A stretch of DNA of 29,995 nt from the NCBI GenBank assembly GCA_023387755.1, contig JAEWHO010000013.1, positions 1-29,995 of the forward strand. Direction: 5' to 3'. This document shows positions 7,727-14,947 of the stretch, piece by piece. How positions within the stretch are numbered: position 1 is the stretch's first letter; each line of letters begins with the position of its first letter. The translations under genes and the position numbers were made by a program. Source of the stretch: Actinomycetes bacterium (lineage in GTDB: Bacteria > Actinomycetota > Actinomycetes > Actinomycetales > Actinomycetaceae). Below the pieces are notes generated by a model, which made no database searches, was not told the DNA's origin, and saw nothing but the letters and a program-made list of their open reading frames with translations.

Positions 7727-8716
7727 GTGAGATTCCCAGATATTGACCCCGCAATCCATCTTGGTCCCCTCGATATTCACTGGTACGGGGTCATGTATCT
7801 GCTCGGGTTCATCGCCGGCTGGTATCTCGGCGTCGTGCGCGCCAAAAAACGCGGCTCGGGGTGGCTCCCGGACGACATTACTGATCTGGTACTCTTCGTC
7901 GCCATCGGAGTCATCGCCGGTGGACGCCTGGGATATCTACTGTTCTACGGACTGAATCAGGCACTTGCTGACCCGCTGTGGATCATCCGCCTGAACGAAG
8001 GTGGCATGTCCTTCCACGGCGGCCTGATTGGCGTTCTGCTAGCTATGTGGCTTTTTGCCCGCAGGCGTGGCCGTAACTTCTGGGACGTTACCGATTTCCT
8101 GGCGCCCCTGGTGCCGCTCGGGATCCTCTTTGGTCGGATCGGAAACTTTATCAATGGCGAGCTGTGGGGTAAGCCGACGTCGTTGCCCTGGGGGATTATC
8201 TTCCCCGACGCCGGCCCGCTTCCCCGCCACCCCTCCATGCTCTACGAGGGGCTTTTAGAGGGGCTAGTACTGTTCCTCATTTTGTGGTTCTTCTCCGCCC
8301 GCCGCCGACCCCGCTATGCGGTCTCCGCGCTATTCCTCCTGTGCTACGGGATATTCCGTTTCCTCATCGAATTCGTGCGCATTCCTGACGCCCAACTGGG
8401 GTATCTGGCTTTTGGGTGGCTCACCATGGGGCAGATTCTCACCATCCCGATGATCGTGATCGGTATCTGGCTGCTTCGCCACGCCTACGCGCATCCCACC
8501 TTCGCGCCGAGCGTGCGGCCAGGCAGTGAGGAATCCGACGACGCCGAGGCGCCTGCGGGCGAAACTGTCACGTTGTCCGCTGACATCGCTGAATCCGTCG
8601 ATAAGGCTGATGACCGGTCTGCTGACAGTGACATGCCCGCGGACGAGGCTGATGCTGACGAGCCTGCAGATGACAGTGCCACGTCAGCGGGCGACTCTAA
8701 GGATCATGCCCGCTAG
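7727..8716 (+). CDS. lgt: Prolipoprotein diacylglyceryl transferase
   Basis: A 329-residue membrane enzyme that attaches diacylglycerol from phosphatidylglycerol to the lipobox cysteine of prolipoproteins, the step before signal peptidase II and Lnt. Seen: the HWYGVMYLLGF start (18-28), GGMSFHGGL (92-100, with the conserved His), the Lgt signature GRIGNFINGELWG (136-148), RHPSMLYEG (167-175) and RFLIEFVR (211-218), with about seven membrane helices. Residues from about 265 to the end form a low-complexity Asp/Ala/Glu/Ser tail not needed for catalysis; long acidic tails are common in actinobacterial Lgt. The GTG start follows a -10 at leaderless spacing. The end overlaps rlmC by 11 bases in another frame. 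Confidence 0.95.
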   Translation: MRFPDIDPAIHLGPLDIHWYGVMYLLGFIAGWYLGVVRAKKRGSGWLPDDITDLVLFVAIGVIAGGRLGYLLFYGLNQALADPLWIIRLNEGGMSFHGGLIGVLLAMWLFARRRGRNFWDVTDFLAPLVPLGILFGRIGNFINGELWGKPTSLPWGIIFPDAGPLPRHPSMLYEGLLEGLVLFLILWFFSARRRPRYAVSALFLLCYGIFRFLIEFVRIPDAQLGYLAFGWLTMGQILTIPMIVIGIWLLRHAYAHPTFAPSVRPGSEESDDAEAPAGETVTLSADIAESVDKADDRSADSDMPADEADADEPADDSATSAGDSKDHAR

Positions 8717-9836
8717 TCCTGCGCTGGTCTGCGATTACGCTGCTAGCCGGTGGTGCACCTCCTGCCCTCATATCGAGCAGCCCTACGCCGAGCAGCTGGC
8801 TGCTAAACAGGCCCGGACTGCGGCGGTATTGGCCGATATTGTCCCGCCCGAGCGCTGGTTGAGCCCGGTGGGTAGCGCCGTCGCCGGATTCCGTACCCGG
8901 GTGAAGATCGCGGTGGGCGGGAGCCATAACGATCCCCAGCTCGGATTCGTGGACGCCGACGGGCAGGTGCGAGATATTCGCCGGTGCCCGATACAGGACC
9001 CCGCAATCACCCGCGTATTGCCGAAGCTGGCGGCATTTATAGCGACGGCGCGCCTGCAGCCCTACGATATTGCCACGCGCCGCGGTGAGCTGAAATACCT
9101 GCTCATCACAACCACCAATGCCGGTATGATGGTGCGGTTCGTCTTGCGGTCCACCGAAGCAGAGGCGCGGATTCGCAAGTACCTGCCGGGCCTGCTGGAG
9201 GACTGTAGCGTCGTCACCCTCAATATCCTGCCCGAACATAAGGCCGTGACCGAGGGGGCCCGCGAGATCGTCCTCACGGATACGCCGTATCTGGCGATGC
9301 CACTCAGTACGCGCGAGCTGACTATCGCTCCCCAGAGTTTCACCCAAACCAATACGGCTGTAGCAGATCAGCTCTACCAAGCAGTAGCCGCTGCAGCCGA
9401 TGCGCACAAACCCGAGCGTATCTATGACCTGTATTGCGGAGTGGGAGGCTTTGCCCTCCACCTGGCTCGCCCGGGGCGGCATATCACCGGGGTGGAGCTC
9501 TCACCCACTGCTATTGACGCCGCCCGTGAGTCGGCAACCCACTTACCCGCCGGGTGTCAGGTTGAATTTTTAGCCGACGACGCCCTGAATTGGGCGCAGG
9601 AACAAGCGCCGGCTGACATGGTCGTCGTCAATCCCCCGCGCCGCGGTATTGGCAGTGAGCTGGCAGCCTACCTCAACCGCACGGCCGGCACCGTTATCTA
9701 CTCCAGCTGTTATCCGCGGAGCTTAGCGCGGGACCTCGCGGAACTATCGGAATTTCAGGTACTCTCGGCACAGATTTTTGATATGTTTCCACACACTAGC
9801 CACGTAGAGACGGTGTGTGTGCTGGCGCGCGCATAG
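8706..9836 (+). CDS. rlmC: 23S rRNA uracil-C5 methyltransferase, RlmC-like
   Basis: A 376-residue TrmA/RumA-type RNA m5U methyltransferase, closer to RlmC (E. coli U747) than to RlmD because it lacks an N-terminal TRAM domain and begins with the Fe-S motif. Probable 4Fe-4S ligands are C9, C17, C20 and C94, in the RlmC spacing. Other motifs: RRGELKYLLI (125-134), the AdoMet-binding DLYCGVGGFALH (241-252), VNPPRRGIG (308-316) and catalytic Cys335 in IYSSCYPRSLARDL; the FDMFPHTSHVE end is also conserved. The frame is open upstream inside lgt, but ATG 8706 was chosen because homologues start just before the first Fe-S cysteine and AAGG lies before it. It overlaps lgt by 11 bases, so the two are probably cotranscribed. 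Confidence 0.88.
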   Translation: MPASPALVCDYAASRWCTSCPHIEQPYAEQLAAKQARTAAVLADIVPPERWLSPVGSAVAGFRTRVKIAVGGSHNDPQLGFVDADGQVRDIRRCPIQDPAITRVLPKLAAFIATARLQPYDIATRRGELKYLLITTTNAGMMVRFVLRSTEAEARIRKYLPGLLEDCSVVTLNILPEHKAVTEGAREIVLTDTPYLAMPLSTRELTIAPQSFTQTNTAVADQLYQAVAAAADAHKPERIYDLYCGVGGFALHLARPGRHITGVELSPTAIDAARESATHLPAGCQVEFLADDALNWAQEQAPADMVVVNPPRRGIGSELAAYLNRTAGTVIYSSCYPRSLARDLAELSEFQVLSAQIFDMFPHTSHVETVCVLARA

Positions 9837-9947
9837 TCACCAGGAGCCAGGTTCAACTAGAGGAACCATTGTCGTGACGGTGAGGTAGCAAAGGTATGTC
9901 AGCAGGAGCTGCGCTAGCCGACTATGTGTATAGGTCACGATTAAGAG

Positions 9948-9961
9948 TTAGGGTATCCTAA
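9948..9961 (+). promoter_or_regulatory. DtxR/IdeR-type iron box over the -10 of the SIP gene
   Basis: TTAGGGTATCCTAA is a TTAGG-N4-CCTAA palindrome matching the core of the DtxR/IdeR consensus. It contains TATCCT (9954-9959), a likely -10, so iron-loaded repressor bound here would block the promoter. The box is about 60 bases before the start of the siderophore-interacting protein gene. Confidence 0.75.
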
Positions 9962-10022
9962 TACGCAAAACCGGCTGGTGGGTCTGCTTATGCAGCCAGT
10001 GTCATGCGCAAGGAGTTTGGTT

Positions 10023-10862
10023 GTGTCCAATCCGTACATACTCTTCGATACCAGACTCGTTGCGCGCCGATGGGTAAGTACGAGCCTGTTGCGAGTGACC
10101 CTGCGCGGTGCGGAGCTCGCTAATATCGGAACAACCGGGCTCGACCAGCGGTTCAAACTTATTCCCTGTGATGCTCCGGTAGCTGACGCACTCCTACAAG
10201 CGGACAATTGGTACGGGTATTGGCGGGGCTTGGCTGATGAGCAGCGGCCACCTGTACGTACCTACACCTTCGTGGCTTTCCGTCCAGAAGTGGGCGAGGT
10301 TGACTTCGATGTAGCGATCCATGCGGACACCGCCGGGCCGGGAATGGATTTTTGTGCAAACGCTCCGCTCTACTCCCGCGCCCTCATCTGTGGTCCGTTG
10401 GGGTGTGTGCCCGGGCACGACCAGGTTGGACTCGCTTGGCTGCCGGACAATGATCAGCTCGACAGGGTCCTCATTGTCGCTGACGAGACTGCCCTGCCCG
10501 CGGCCCGCGCAATCCTGGCCTCCCTCCACTCTCACGTTAGTGGTGTGGCAATTATCGAGGTACCCCACGAAGGGGACTGCGCAAGTCTGCCTCGCCCCGT
10601 TGATGTTGAGCTGCACTGGTGTGTACGCAGCCGCGGTGAGACGGCACTAGACCACCTGCCGTTTCCGGTCAGCAGCGACGCACCGGTAGAACTTACCGAA
10701 GAGCCGTACTGGTATGAGGCGGAGGCAGGTAGCTTCAGCGGCTGGGTGGCCGGTGAAAGCCACTGGGTAGCACATATTCGCCGGGCTGCTAAGAACGCGG
10801 GGATACCCCGCGAGCATATGTCATTTATGGGGTATTGGCGTAATGACGCTCCCGGCGGATAA
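10023..10862 (+). CDS. Siderophore-interacting protein (SIP family), probable ferric-siderophore reductase
   Basis: A 279-residue SIP-type flavoprotein: an N-terminal FAD-binding barrel (RTYTF at 79-83, then VDFDVAIHADTAGPGMDF) followed by an NADH-binding-like domain (VLIVADETALPAARAIL) and the family's ending RRAAKN-GIPREH-GYWR. SIP proteins reduce imported ferric siderophores in the cytoplasm to release iron. The usual RxYTxR flavin motif is changed: the second Arg is Val84. GTG 10023 was chosen because AAGGAG (10010-10015) is seven bases upstream; an open frame begins earlier at 9978 without such a site. An iron-type operator lies upstream. No siderophore transport gene is adjacent within the window. 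Confidence 0.82.
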   Translation: MSNPYILFDTRLVARRWVSTSLLRVTLRGAELANIGTTGLDQRFKLIPCDAPVADALLQADNWYGYWRGLADEQRPPVRTYTFVAFRPEVGEVDFDVAIHADTAGPGMDFCANAPLYSRALICGPLGCVPGHDQVGLAWLPDNDQLDRVLIVADETALPAARAILASLHSHVSGVAIIEVPHEGDCASLPRPVDVELHWCVRSRGETALDHLPFPVSSDAPVELTEEPYWYEAEAGSFSGWVAGESHWVAHIRRAAKNAGIPREHMSFMGYWRNDAPGG

Positions 10863-10951
10863 TGGGCCCAGCCACCGTCGCAACACAGCCGACGCTGCTA
10901 CTAGAGCGCTCGCTAGCCAAGCCAGGTCCGCGCGCCAGCGCGGAGTGTGGT

Positions 10952-11572
10952 TTACTCCGGCTTCTCGTCAGGCACATTGCCCAATTCTGCACCAATGGTG
11001 GTGTCCTCACCGTGGCCGGTGTGGACCACCGTCTCGGGCGGCAGTGTGAAGAGCCGCTCGCGAATCGAACGCACAATCGTGGGATAGTCGGAAAACGACC
11101 GGCCGGTTGCGCCCGGTCCACCCTTAAATAGCGTGTCTCCAGTAAAGACGCAGCCGAGTTTGGGTGCATACAGGCACACGGCCCCCGGAGCATGGCCGGG
11201 TGTATGCAGAACCGTTAATTCGACGTCGCCAATATGGAGCACCTGGTTATCTTTCACGTAGGCGTCCACCTGTTCACCCGGGTGGGTGAGGGCAAAGAGT
11301 TCCTCATCATCCGGGTGCATCATGATAGGCGCATCCGCTAATTCACGTAACTCCAAGACGGCGTCCACGTGATCTGAATGGGCGTGAGTGAGGACGATCG
11401 CCATCACCTCCCGCTCCCCCACCGCATCCATAATCGCCTTCGCATCATGGGGAGCGTCCAAGACGATGCAGGCCTCGTCGTCGCCGATAATCCACACGTT
11501 ATTATCGACGTCCCACACACCCCCATCGAGTTCGAAGGTGCCTTCGGTTACCAGGTGGTCAATGCGAATCAT
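10952..11572 (-). CDS. MBL-fold metallohydrolase linked to mscR, glyoxalase II-like
   Basis: A 206-residue metallo-beta-lactamase-fold hydrolase. Metal ligands visible: H63-A-H65-S-D67-H68, H127 in TPGHAPG, D146 in FTGDTLF, and a late His in VHTGHGEDT, the glyoxalase II arrangement. Its ATG overlaps the mscR stop (ATGA), so the two form one translationally coupled unit. Mycobacteria have the same pair (Rv2259-Rv2260). MscR produces S-formylmycothiol, so this enzyme may hydrolyse that or a related mycothiol thioester to formate and mycothiol; this is inference from context, not shown by the sequence. It converges with the SIP gene. A short GC-rich hairpin lies beyond its stop at 10927-10944. 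Confidence 0.82.
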   Translation of the reverse strand: MIRIDHLVTEGTFELDGGVWDVDNNVWIIGDDEACIVLDAPHDAKAIMDAVGEREVMAIVLTHAHSDHVDAVLELRELADAPIMMHPDDEELFALTHPGEQVDAYVKDNQVLHIGDVELTVLHTPGHAPGAVCLYAPKLGCVFTGDTLFKGGPGATGRSFSDYPTIVRSIRERLFTLPPETVVHTGHGEDTTIGAELGNVPDEKPE

Positions 11573-12651
11573 GTCAGCTCCACAACACTGCGCAGGACGG
11601 TTCCCTGCTTCATCTTGTCAAAGGCCGCCTCGATCTCATCGAGACTAATACGTTCACTCACGAACTGTTCCAGATCGAGCCGGCCCTGCTGGAATAGGTC
11701 GATATACAGCGGGAAGTCACGCTCGGGTAGGCAATCGCCATACCAGCTAGACTTCAGCGCACCACCCCGGCCAAATACGTCTGCCAGCGGCAGTTCCAGC
11801 TTCATCTCCGGCGTGGGGACGCCCACGAGCACGACGGTGCCGGCCAGATCGCGGGCATAAAACGCCGTCTGGTAGGTCTGCGGAATCCCCACTGCGTCCA
11901 CCACCACGTCCGCGCCGAAGCTATCGGTCAGTCCGCGAATGGCCTCGACTGGGTCCGTGGAGGAAGAATCAACCGTGTGGGTGGCGCCGCAGGCTTTGGC
12001 TTTCTCAAGTTTGGCGGCGTCGACGTCGACGGCAATGATCCGGGCGGCACCGGCTAAACGGGCCCCCATAATGGCCGCGCAACCGACCCCACCACAGCCG
12101 ATCACGGCGACGGAATCCCCGCGCCCCACTCCCCCGGTATTAACGGCCGCTCCCAGGCCTGCCATAACGCCGCATCCGAGCAGCCCCGCCACGGCCGGAT
12201 CGACCTTAGCAACCTTCGTACACTGCAACTCATGTACGAGGGTTTTATCGCAGAACGCGCCGATGCCCAGGGCCGGCGTTAGTTCGGTGTCATCCTCCAG
12301 CGTCATCGCTGTGCTGGCATTAAAGGTGGCAAAGCAATACCAGGGCTCACCGCGGCGGCAGGCGCGGCAGTCACCACAGATCGCTCGCCAGTTGAGGATC
12401 ACAAAGTCCCCCTCAGCGACGTGAGTAACCTGCTCCCCTACACGTTCCACGATGCCGGCAGCCTCGTGACCGAGCAGGTACGGATAATCATCCCCTACCC
12501 CGCCTTCGCGATAGTGGAAATCGGTATGGCAAACCCCGCAGGCCAAAATACGCACGATCACGTCACGCTCTTGCGGATCTGGAATACAAATTGTGGTCAG
12601 TTCGACCGGTGCACCTTTACTGCGGGCGATAACGCCGCGAACCTTTTCCAT
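11569..12651 (-). CDS. mscR: S-(hydroxymethyl)mycothiol dehydrogenase (mycothiol-dependent formaldehyde dehydrogenase)
   Basis: A 360-residue zinc-dependent medium-chain alcohol dehydrogenase. Catalytic zinc residues lie in CGVCHTD (C41) and GHEAAG (H62, E63). The structural zinc loop has C92-x2-C95-x2-C98-x7-C106. The NAD-binding motif is GCGGVGCAA. Close agreement with the mycothiol-specific subgroup is seen in the starts GVIARSKGAPVE and LLGCGVMAGLGAAVNTGGVG and in VPTPEMKLELPL. The enzyme oxidises the formaldehyde-mycothiol adduct; it also acts as a nitrosomycothiol reductase in mycobacteria. ATG 12651 was chosen because homologues begin with ME-KVRGVI and AAGGGG lies just before it; the open frame upstream to 12843 runs into the divergent gene. 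Its presence implies that the organism makes mycothiol. Confidence 0.93.
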   Translation of the reverse strand: MEKVRGVIARSKGAPVELTTICIPDPQERDVIVRILACGVCHTDFHYREGGVGDDYPYLLGHEAAGIVERVGEQVTHVAEGDFVILNWRAICGDCRACRRGEPWYCFATFNASTAMTLEDDTELTPALGIGAFCDKTLVHELQCTKVAKVDPAVAGLLGCGVMAGLGAAVNTGGVGRGDSVAVIGCGGVGCAAIMGARLAGAARIIAVDVDAAKLEKAKACGATHTVDSSSTDPVEAIRGLTDSFGADVVVDAVGIPQTYQTAFYARDLAGTVVLVGVPTPEMKLELPLADVFGRGGALKSSWYGDCLPERDFPLYIDLFQQGRLDLEQFVSERISLDEIEAAFDKMKQGTVLRSVVELT

Positions 12652-12679
12652 GACGCCCCTTTGCTGTGTACTTGCTTTC

Positions 12680-12732
12680 ACTGTATCGGGGGTGCGGGTG
12701 GCACCGCCACATAATCGAAAAACGGCGATAGT
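12680..12732. promoter_or_regulatory. Divergent promoters for mscR and the hsp70-like gene
   Basis: The 89-base gap holds TACAGT on the minus strand (12685-12680), a good -10 for mscR with a leader of about 27 bases, and GATAGT on the plus strand (12727-12732), eight bases before the hsp70 ATG, which would give an almost leaderless mRNA. No heat-shock operator (HAIR or CIRCE) is seen. Confidence 0.4.
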
Positions 12733-12740
12733 CTGGCCGC

Positions 12741-14237
12741 ATGAGACTCGGTATTGACTATGGCACCACCCGGATCGTGGTAGCGAATGTGGACCGCGGC
12801 AACTATCCGGTGATGCAGTTCGACGATACGGAAGGGGATGCACACGCGTATCTGCCGAGTCTGATAGCTGAGCGGGACGGCACCCTGCTCTTCGGTTTCC
12901 AAGCCGAGGCCGCTGCCCGCGCGGGCGCGCCTGTCCTGCGCTCCCTGAAACGCCGTTTCGCCTCCCCCACCACTACCGAGGCCACCTCGGTTCGGATCGG
13001 TTCGGTGACGACGACGGTAGCCGAACTACTCACCGCCCAACTGCGCTATGTGGCCGAGAAAATCCGCGCCCAGCACGGGGATGAACCGCTAGAAGCAATG
13101 ATTTCGGTGCCCGCCCATGCTTATTGCGGGCAGCGCTTGCTGACCCTGGGGGCCTTCCAACGGGCCGGGTTTACTGTGCTCGGGATCATGAATGAGCCGA
13201 GCGCAGCCGGGATCGAGTACGCGCACCGCCATGCCAAGACGCTCACCGCCCAGCGCACCCGCGTCGTCGTCTTTGATTTTGGGGGTGGCACCTTCGATTC
13301 CTCGGTGGTTGATATTTCCGACGACGGCCATGACGTCATCGCCACGCGCGGCAATAATCAGCTCGGCGGGGATGATATTGATCTGGCAATCTTCGAGTAC
13401 TGCCTGCGCGAAGCTGATCTGGATGAGTCCCAGCTTTCCCCCGCCCAATGGTGGGACGCATACGAGCAGGTGCGGTTAGCTAAAGAGGCTCTCAGCCCGC
13501 AGAGTCGACGCTTTATTGCCGATATGCCAAACGGCCCGGTAGTGGCGCCAGTGGCTGATATTTATGCGGCGAGCGCGGGTATTGTCGAGCAGACGTTAGC
13601 GACGATGGCGCCGCTCTTGGCCGAAGATAGGGGGGATGAGCCGACCGCGGATACTGCGGTGCCAGCCGATGTTGCAGGTATCTACCTGGTGGGAGGGGCA
13701 AGCCAGTACCCTGCGGTGGCCCGCGCATTGCGCGCCAGCTTTGGCCGCCGGGTGCGCCGCTCCCCCTATCCCGCCGCCTCAACCGCGATTGGATTGGCTA
13801 TTGTGGCGGACCCTGATAGCACTGTGCAGGTGCGGGACACCCTCTCGCGCGGCGTCGGCGTCTTCCGGGAGGAAGAAAGCGGGGCAGTCACGACTTTCGA
13901 CCCCATCTTCACCCCCACCGAACCATCGCGGACGTCCGTGACCCGCACCTACCGACCCGCGCACACAATCGGCCACTACCGCTTTGTTGAGTACACCTCC
14001 CTGGACGCTGACGGCACTCCGCGCGGGGATGTGATCCCGCTGGCCGAGGTGCGGATGCCCTTTACCCGCGAATTACAGGAGCGATACTCAGCCAAGCAGC
14101 TGCGCCAGCTACCGGTAGAACCATTGGTGCATGGGCCGCTGATCGAAGAGACCTGCCAGATGGATGCGATGACCGGTGACTTCAGCGTCACCATCACCGA
14201 CCGCGATACCGGTTTTACCTTGCGGGAACAGCGATAG
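12741..14237 (+). CDS. Hsp70-family protein without a lid domain
   Basis: A 498-residue DnaK-like protein. The actin-like ATPase domain is complete by motif: phosphate 1 GIDYGTT (4-10), NEPSAAGIEYA (151-161), phosphate 2 FDFGGGTFDSS (178-188), NQLGGDDID (206-214) and adenosine motif YLVGGAS (315-321). After about residue 345 the protein departs from DnaK: about 150 residues that may form a compact beta-rich substrate-binding-like part, with no long helical lid and no C-terminal acidic tail. It is therefore not the housekeeping DnaK, which is about 600 residues and sits with grpE/dnaJ. Substrate and partners are unknown. It is divergent from mscR and convergent with the tetR gene. Confidence 0.8.
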   Translation: MRLGIDYGTTRIVVANVDRGNYPVMQFDDTEGDAHAYLPSLIAERDGTLLFGFQAEAAARAGAPVLRSLKRRFASPTTTEATSVRIGSVTTTVAELLTAQLRYVAEKIRAQHGDEPLEAMISVPAHAYCGQRLLTLGAFQRAGFTVLGIMNEPSAAGIEYAHRHAKTLTAQRTRVVVFDFGGGTFDSSVVDISDDGHDVIATRGNNQLGGDDIDLAIFEYCLREADLDESQLSPAQWWDAYEQVRLAKEALSPQSRRFIADMPNGPVVAPVADIYAASAGIVEQTLATMAPLLAEDRGDEPTADTAVPADVAGIYLVGGASQYPAVARALRASFGRRVRRSPYPAASTAIGLAIVADPDSTVQVRDTLSRGVGVFREEESGAVTTFDPIFTPTEPSRTSVTRTYRPAHTIGHYRFVEYTSLDADGTPRGDVIPLAEVRMPFTRELQERYSAKQLRQLPVEPLVHGPLIEETCQMDAMTGDFSVTITDRDTGFTLREQR

Positions 14238-14243
14238 GCTCGC

Positions 14244-14897
14244 CTACGCTTGAGAGAATGCCTGTACCAGCGTGGTGCCGATTCGGGCGACGGCGAAGTC
14301 CCTCCCCTCCAGAATCCCGCCGGAGACCGCATTAAAGTGCAGCGCAATAAGCGAATCGGCCAGATCCTCTGGATCGACCGTGAGAGTTTTCCCCTCCGCG
14401 TGCACCGCCCGCTCAATGAGCGCAGCCACCTGCCTGCGTAACGTCTGCCGTACCATCCCGTAGGCGCCGCGCAGGTCTGGCCGACGTAGTGCGGACAGGC
14501 GCGCCTCCAACTCGATATGGTGCAGGACCTGCAAATCGGCCCGGAGCGCTTGGAAGAGCTGACCGACAGCGGCAAAAACATCTTGCTCGCGCACTGAAAG
14601 ATCGGCGGCGTCAACGGTAGCAATAATGCGCTCAACAATATGGTGCACGGCGGCCTCGAAGGCTTCCTCTTTAGAGGAGAAATTCGAATAGAAGGCACCG
14701 CGGGTAAATCCGGCGGCTCGGGTGAGATCCTCGACGGTGGCACCAGCCAAGCCTTTGGTGGCAAAAACTTCAGCTGCGGCATCGAGGAGTCTGCCGCGCG
14801 TATTTTCGCGGCTGCGGATATCTCGCCTATCGGCATCGGTGGATAAAGTGTCCGATTCCACGCCGGTAACGTTGCTGTTGTCCGAGGGGAGCGTCAT
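14244..14897 (-). CDS. TetR-family repressor divergent from the MMPL/YhgE operon
   Basis: A 217-residue TetR-type regulator. The DNA-binding part is clear at about residues 32-80: TRGRLLDAAAEVFATKG, then ATVEDLTRAAGFTRGAFYSNF and SSKEEAFEAAV. The helical C-terminal half would bind an unknown ligand. ATG 14897 was chosen because the acidic N-terminal stretch follows it and a minus-strand -10 TATTGT (14910-14905) lies seven bases away, implying a leaderless transcript; the upstream in-frame codons run into the divergent gene. The two tandem palindromes between it and the MMPL gene are the likely operators, so it probably represses both itself and the transporter operon. Confidence 0.88.
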   Translation of the reverse strand: MTLPSDNSNVTGVESDTLSTDADRRDIRSRENTRGRLLDAAAEVFATKGLAGATVEDLTRAAGFTRGAFYSNFSSKEEAFEAAVHHIVERIIATVDAADLSVREQDVFAAVGQLFQALRADLQVLHHIELEARLSALRRPDLRGAYGMVRQTLRRQVAALIERAVHAEGKTLTVDPEDLADSLIALHFNAVSGGILEGRDFAVARIGTTLVQAFSQA

Positions 14898-14903
14898 ACT
14901 GGA

Positions 14904-14937
14904 TACAATAACGTATTGAATACAAGAACGTCTTGAA
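14904..14937. promoter_or_regulatory. Tandem TetR operators over a shared divergent promoter
   Basis: Two directly adjacent 17-base copies, 14904-14920 and 14921-14937, each TACAA-x-AACGT-y-TTGAA. Each copy contains a 13-bp dyad: CAATA-ACG-TATTG (14906-14918) and CAAGA-ACG-TCTTG (14923-14935). The two base differences between copies are complementary, so both keep the dyad. The first copy contains TACAAT on the plus strand (14904-14909) and TATTGT on the minus strand (14910-14905), near-coincident -10 elements for the two divergent genes. Confidence 0.7.
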
Positions 14938-14947
14938 ATGAGGGAAT

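Noticed and set aside
9850..9867. GGTTC-N8-GAACC inverted repeat after rlmC
   Set aside because: A five-base stem with no T tract is too weak to call a terminator.
10927..10944. GC-rich hairpin TCCGCGC-GCCA-GCGCGGA between the SIP and MBL genes
   Set aside because: A possible weak terminator, but short and without a T tract on either strand; not listed as a feature.
12652..12843. N-terminal extension of mscR by 64 codons
   Set aside because: It runs into the divergent Hsp70 gene and has no family resemblance; ATG 12651 has a ribosome binding site.
13976..14836. A 286-codon minus-strand open frame
   Set aside because: It overlaps the TetR gene in another frame on the same strand and the Hsp70 gene end; its translation is Arg/Ser/Pro rich without motifs.
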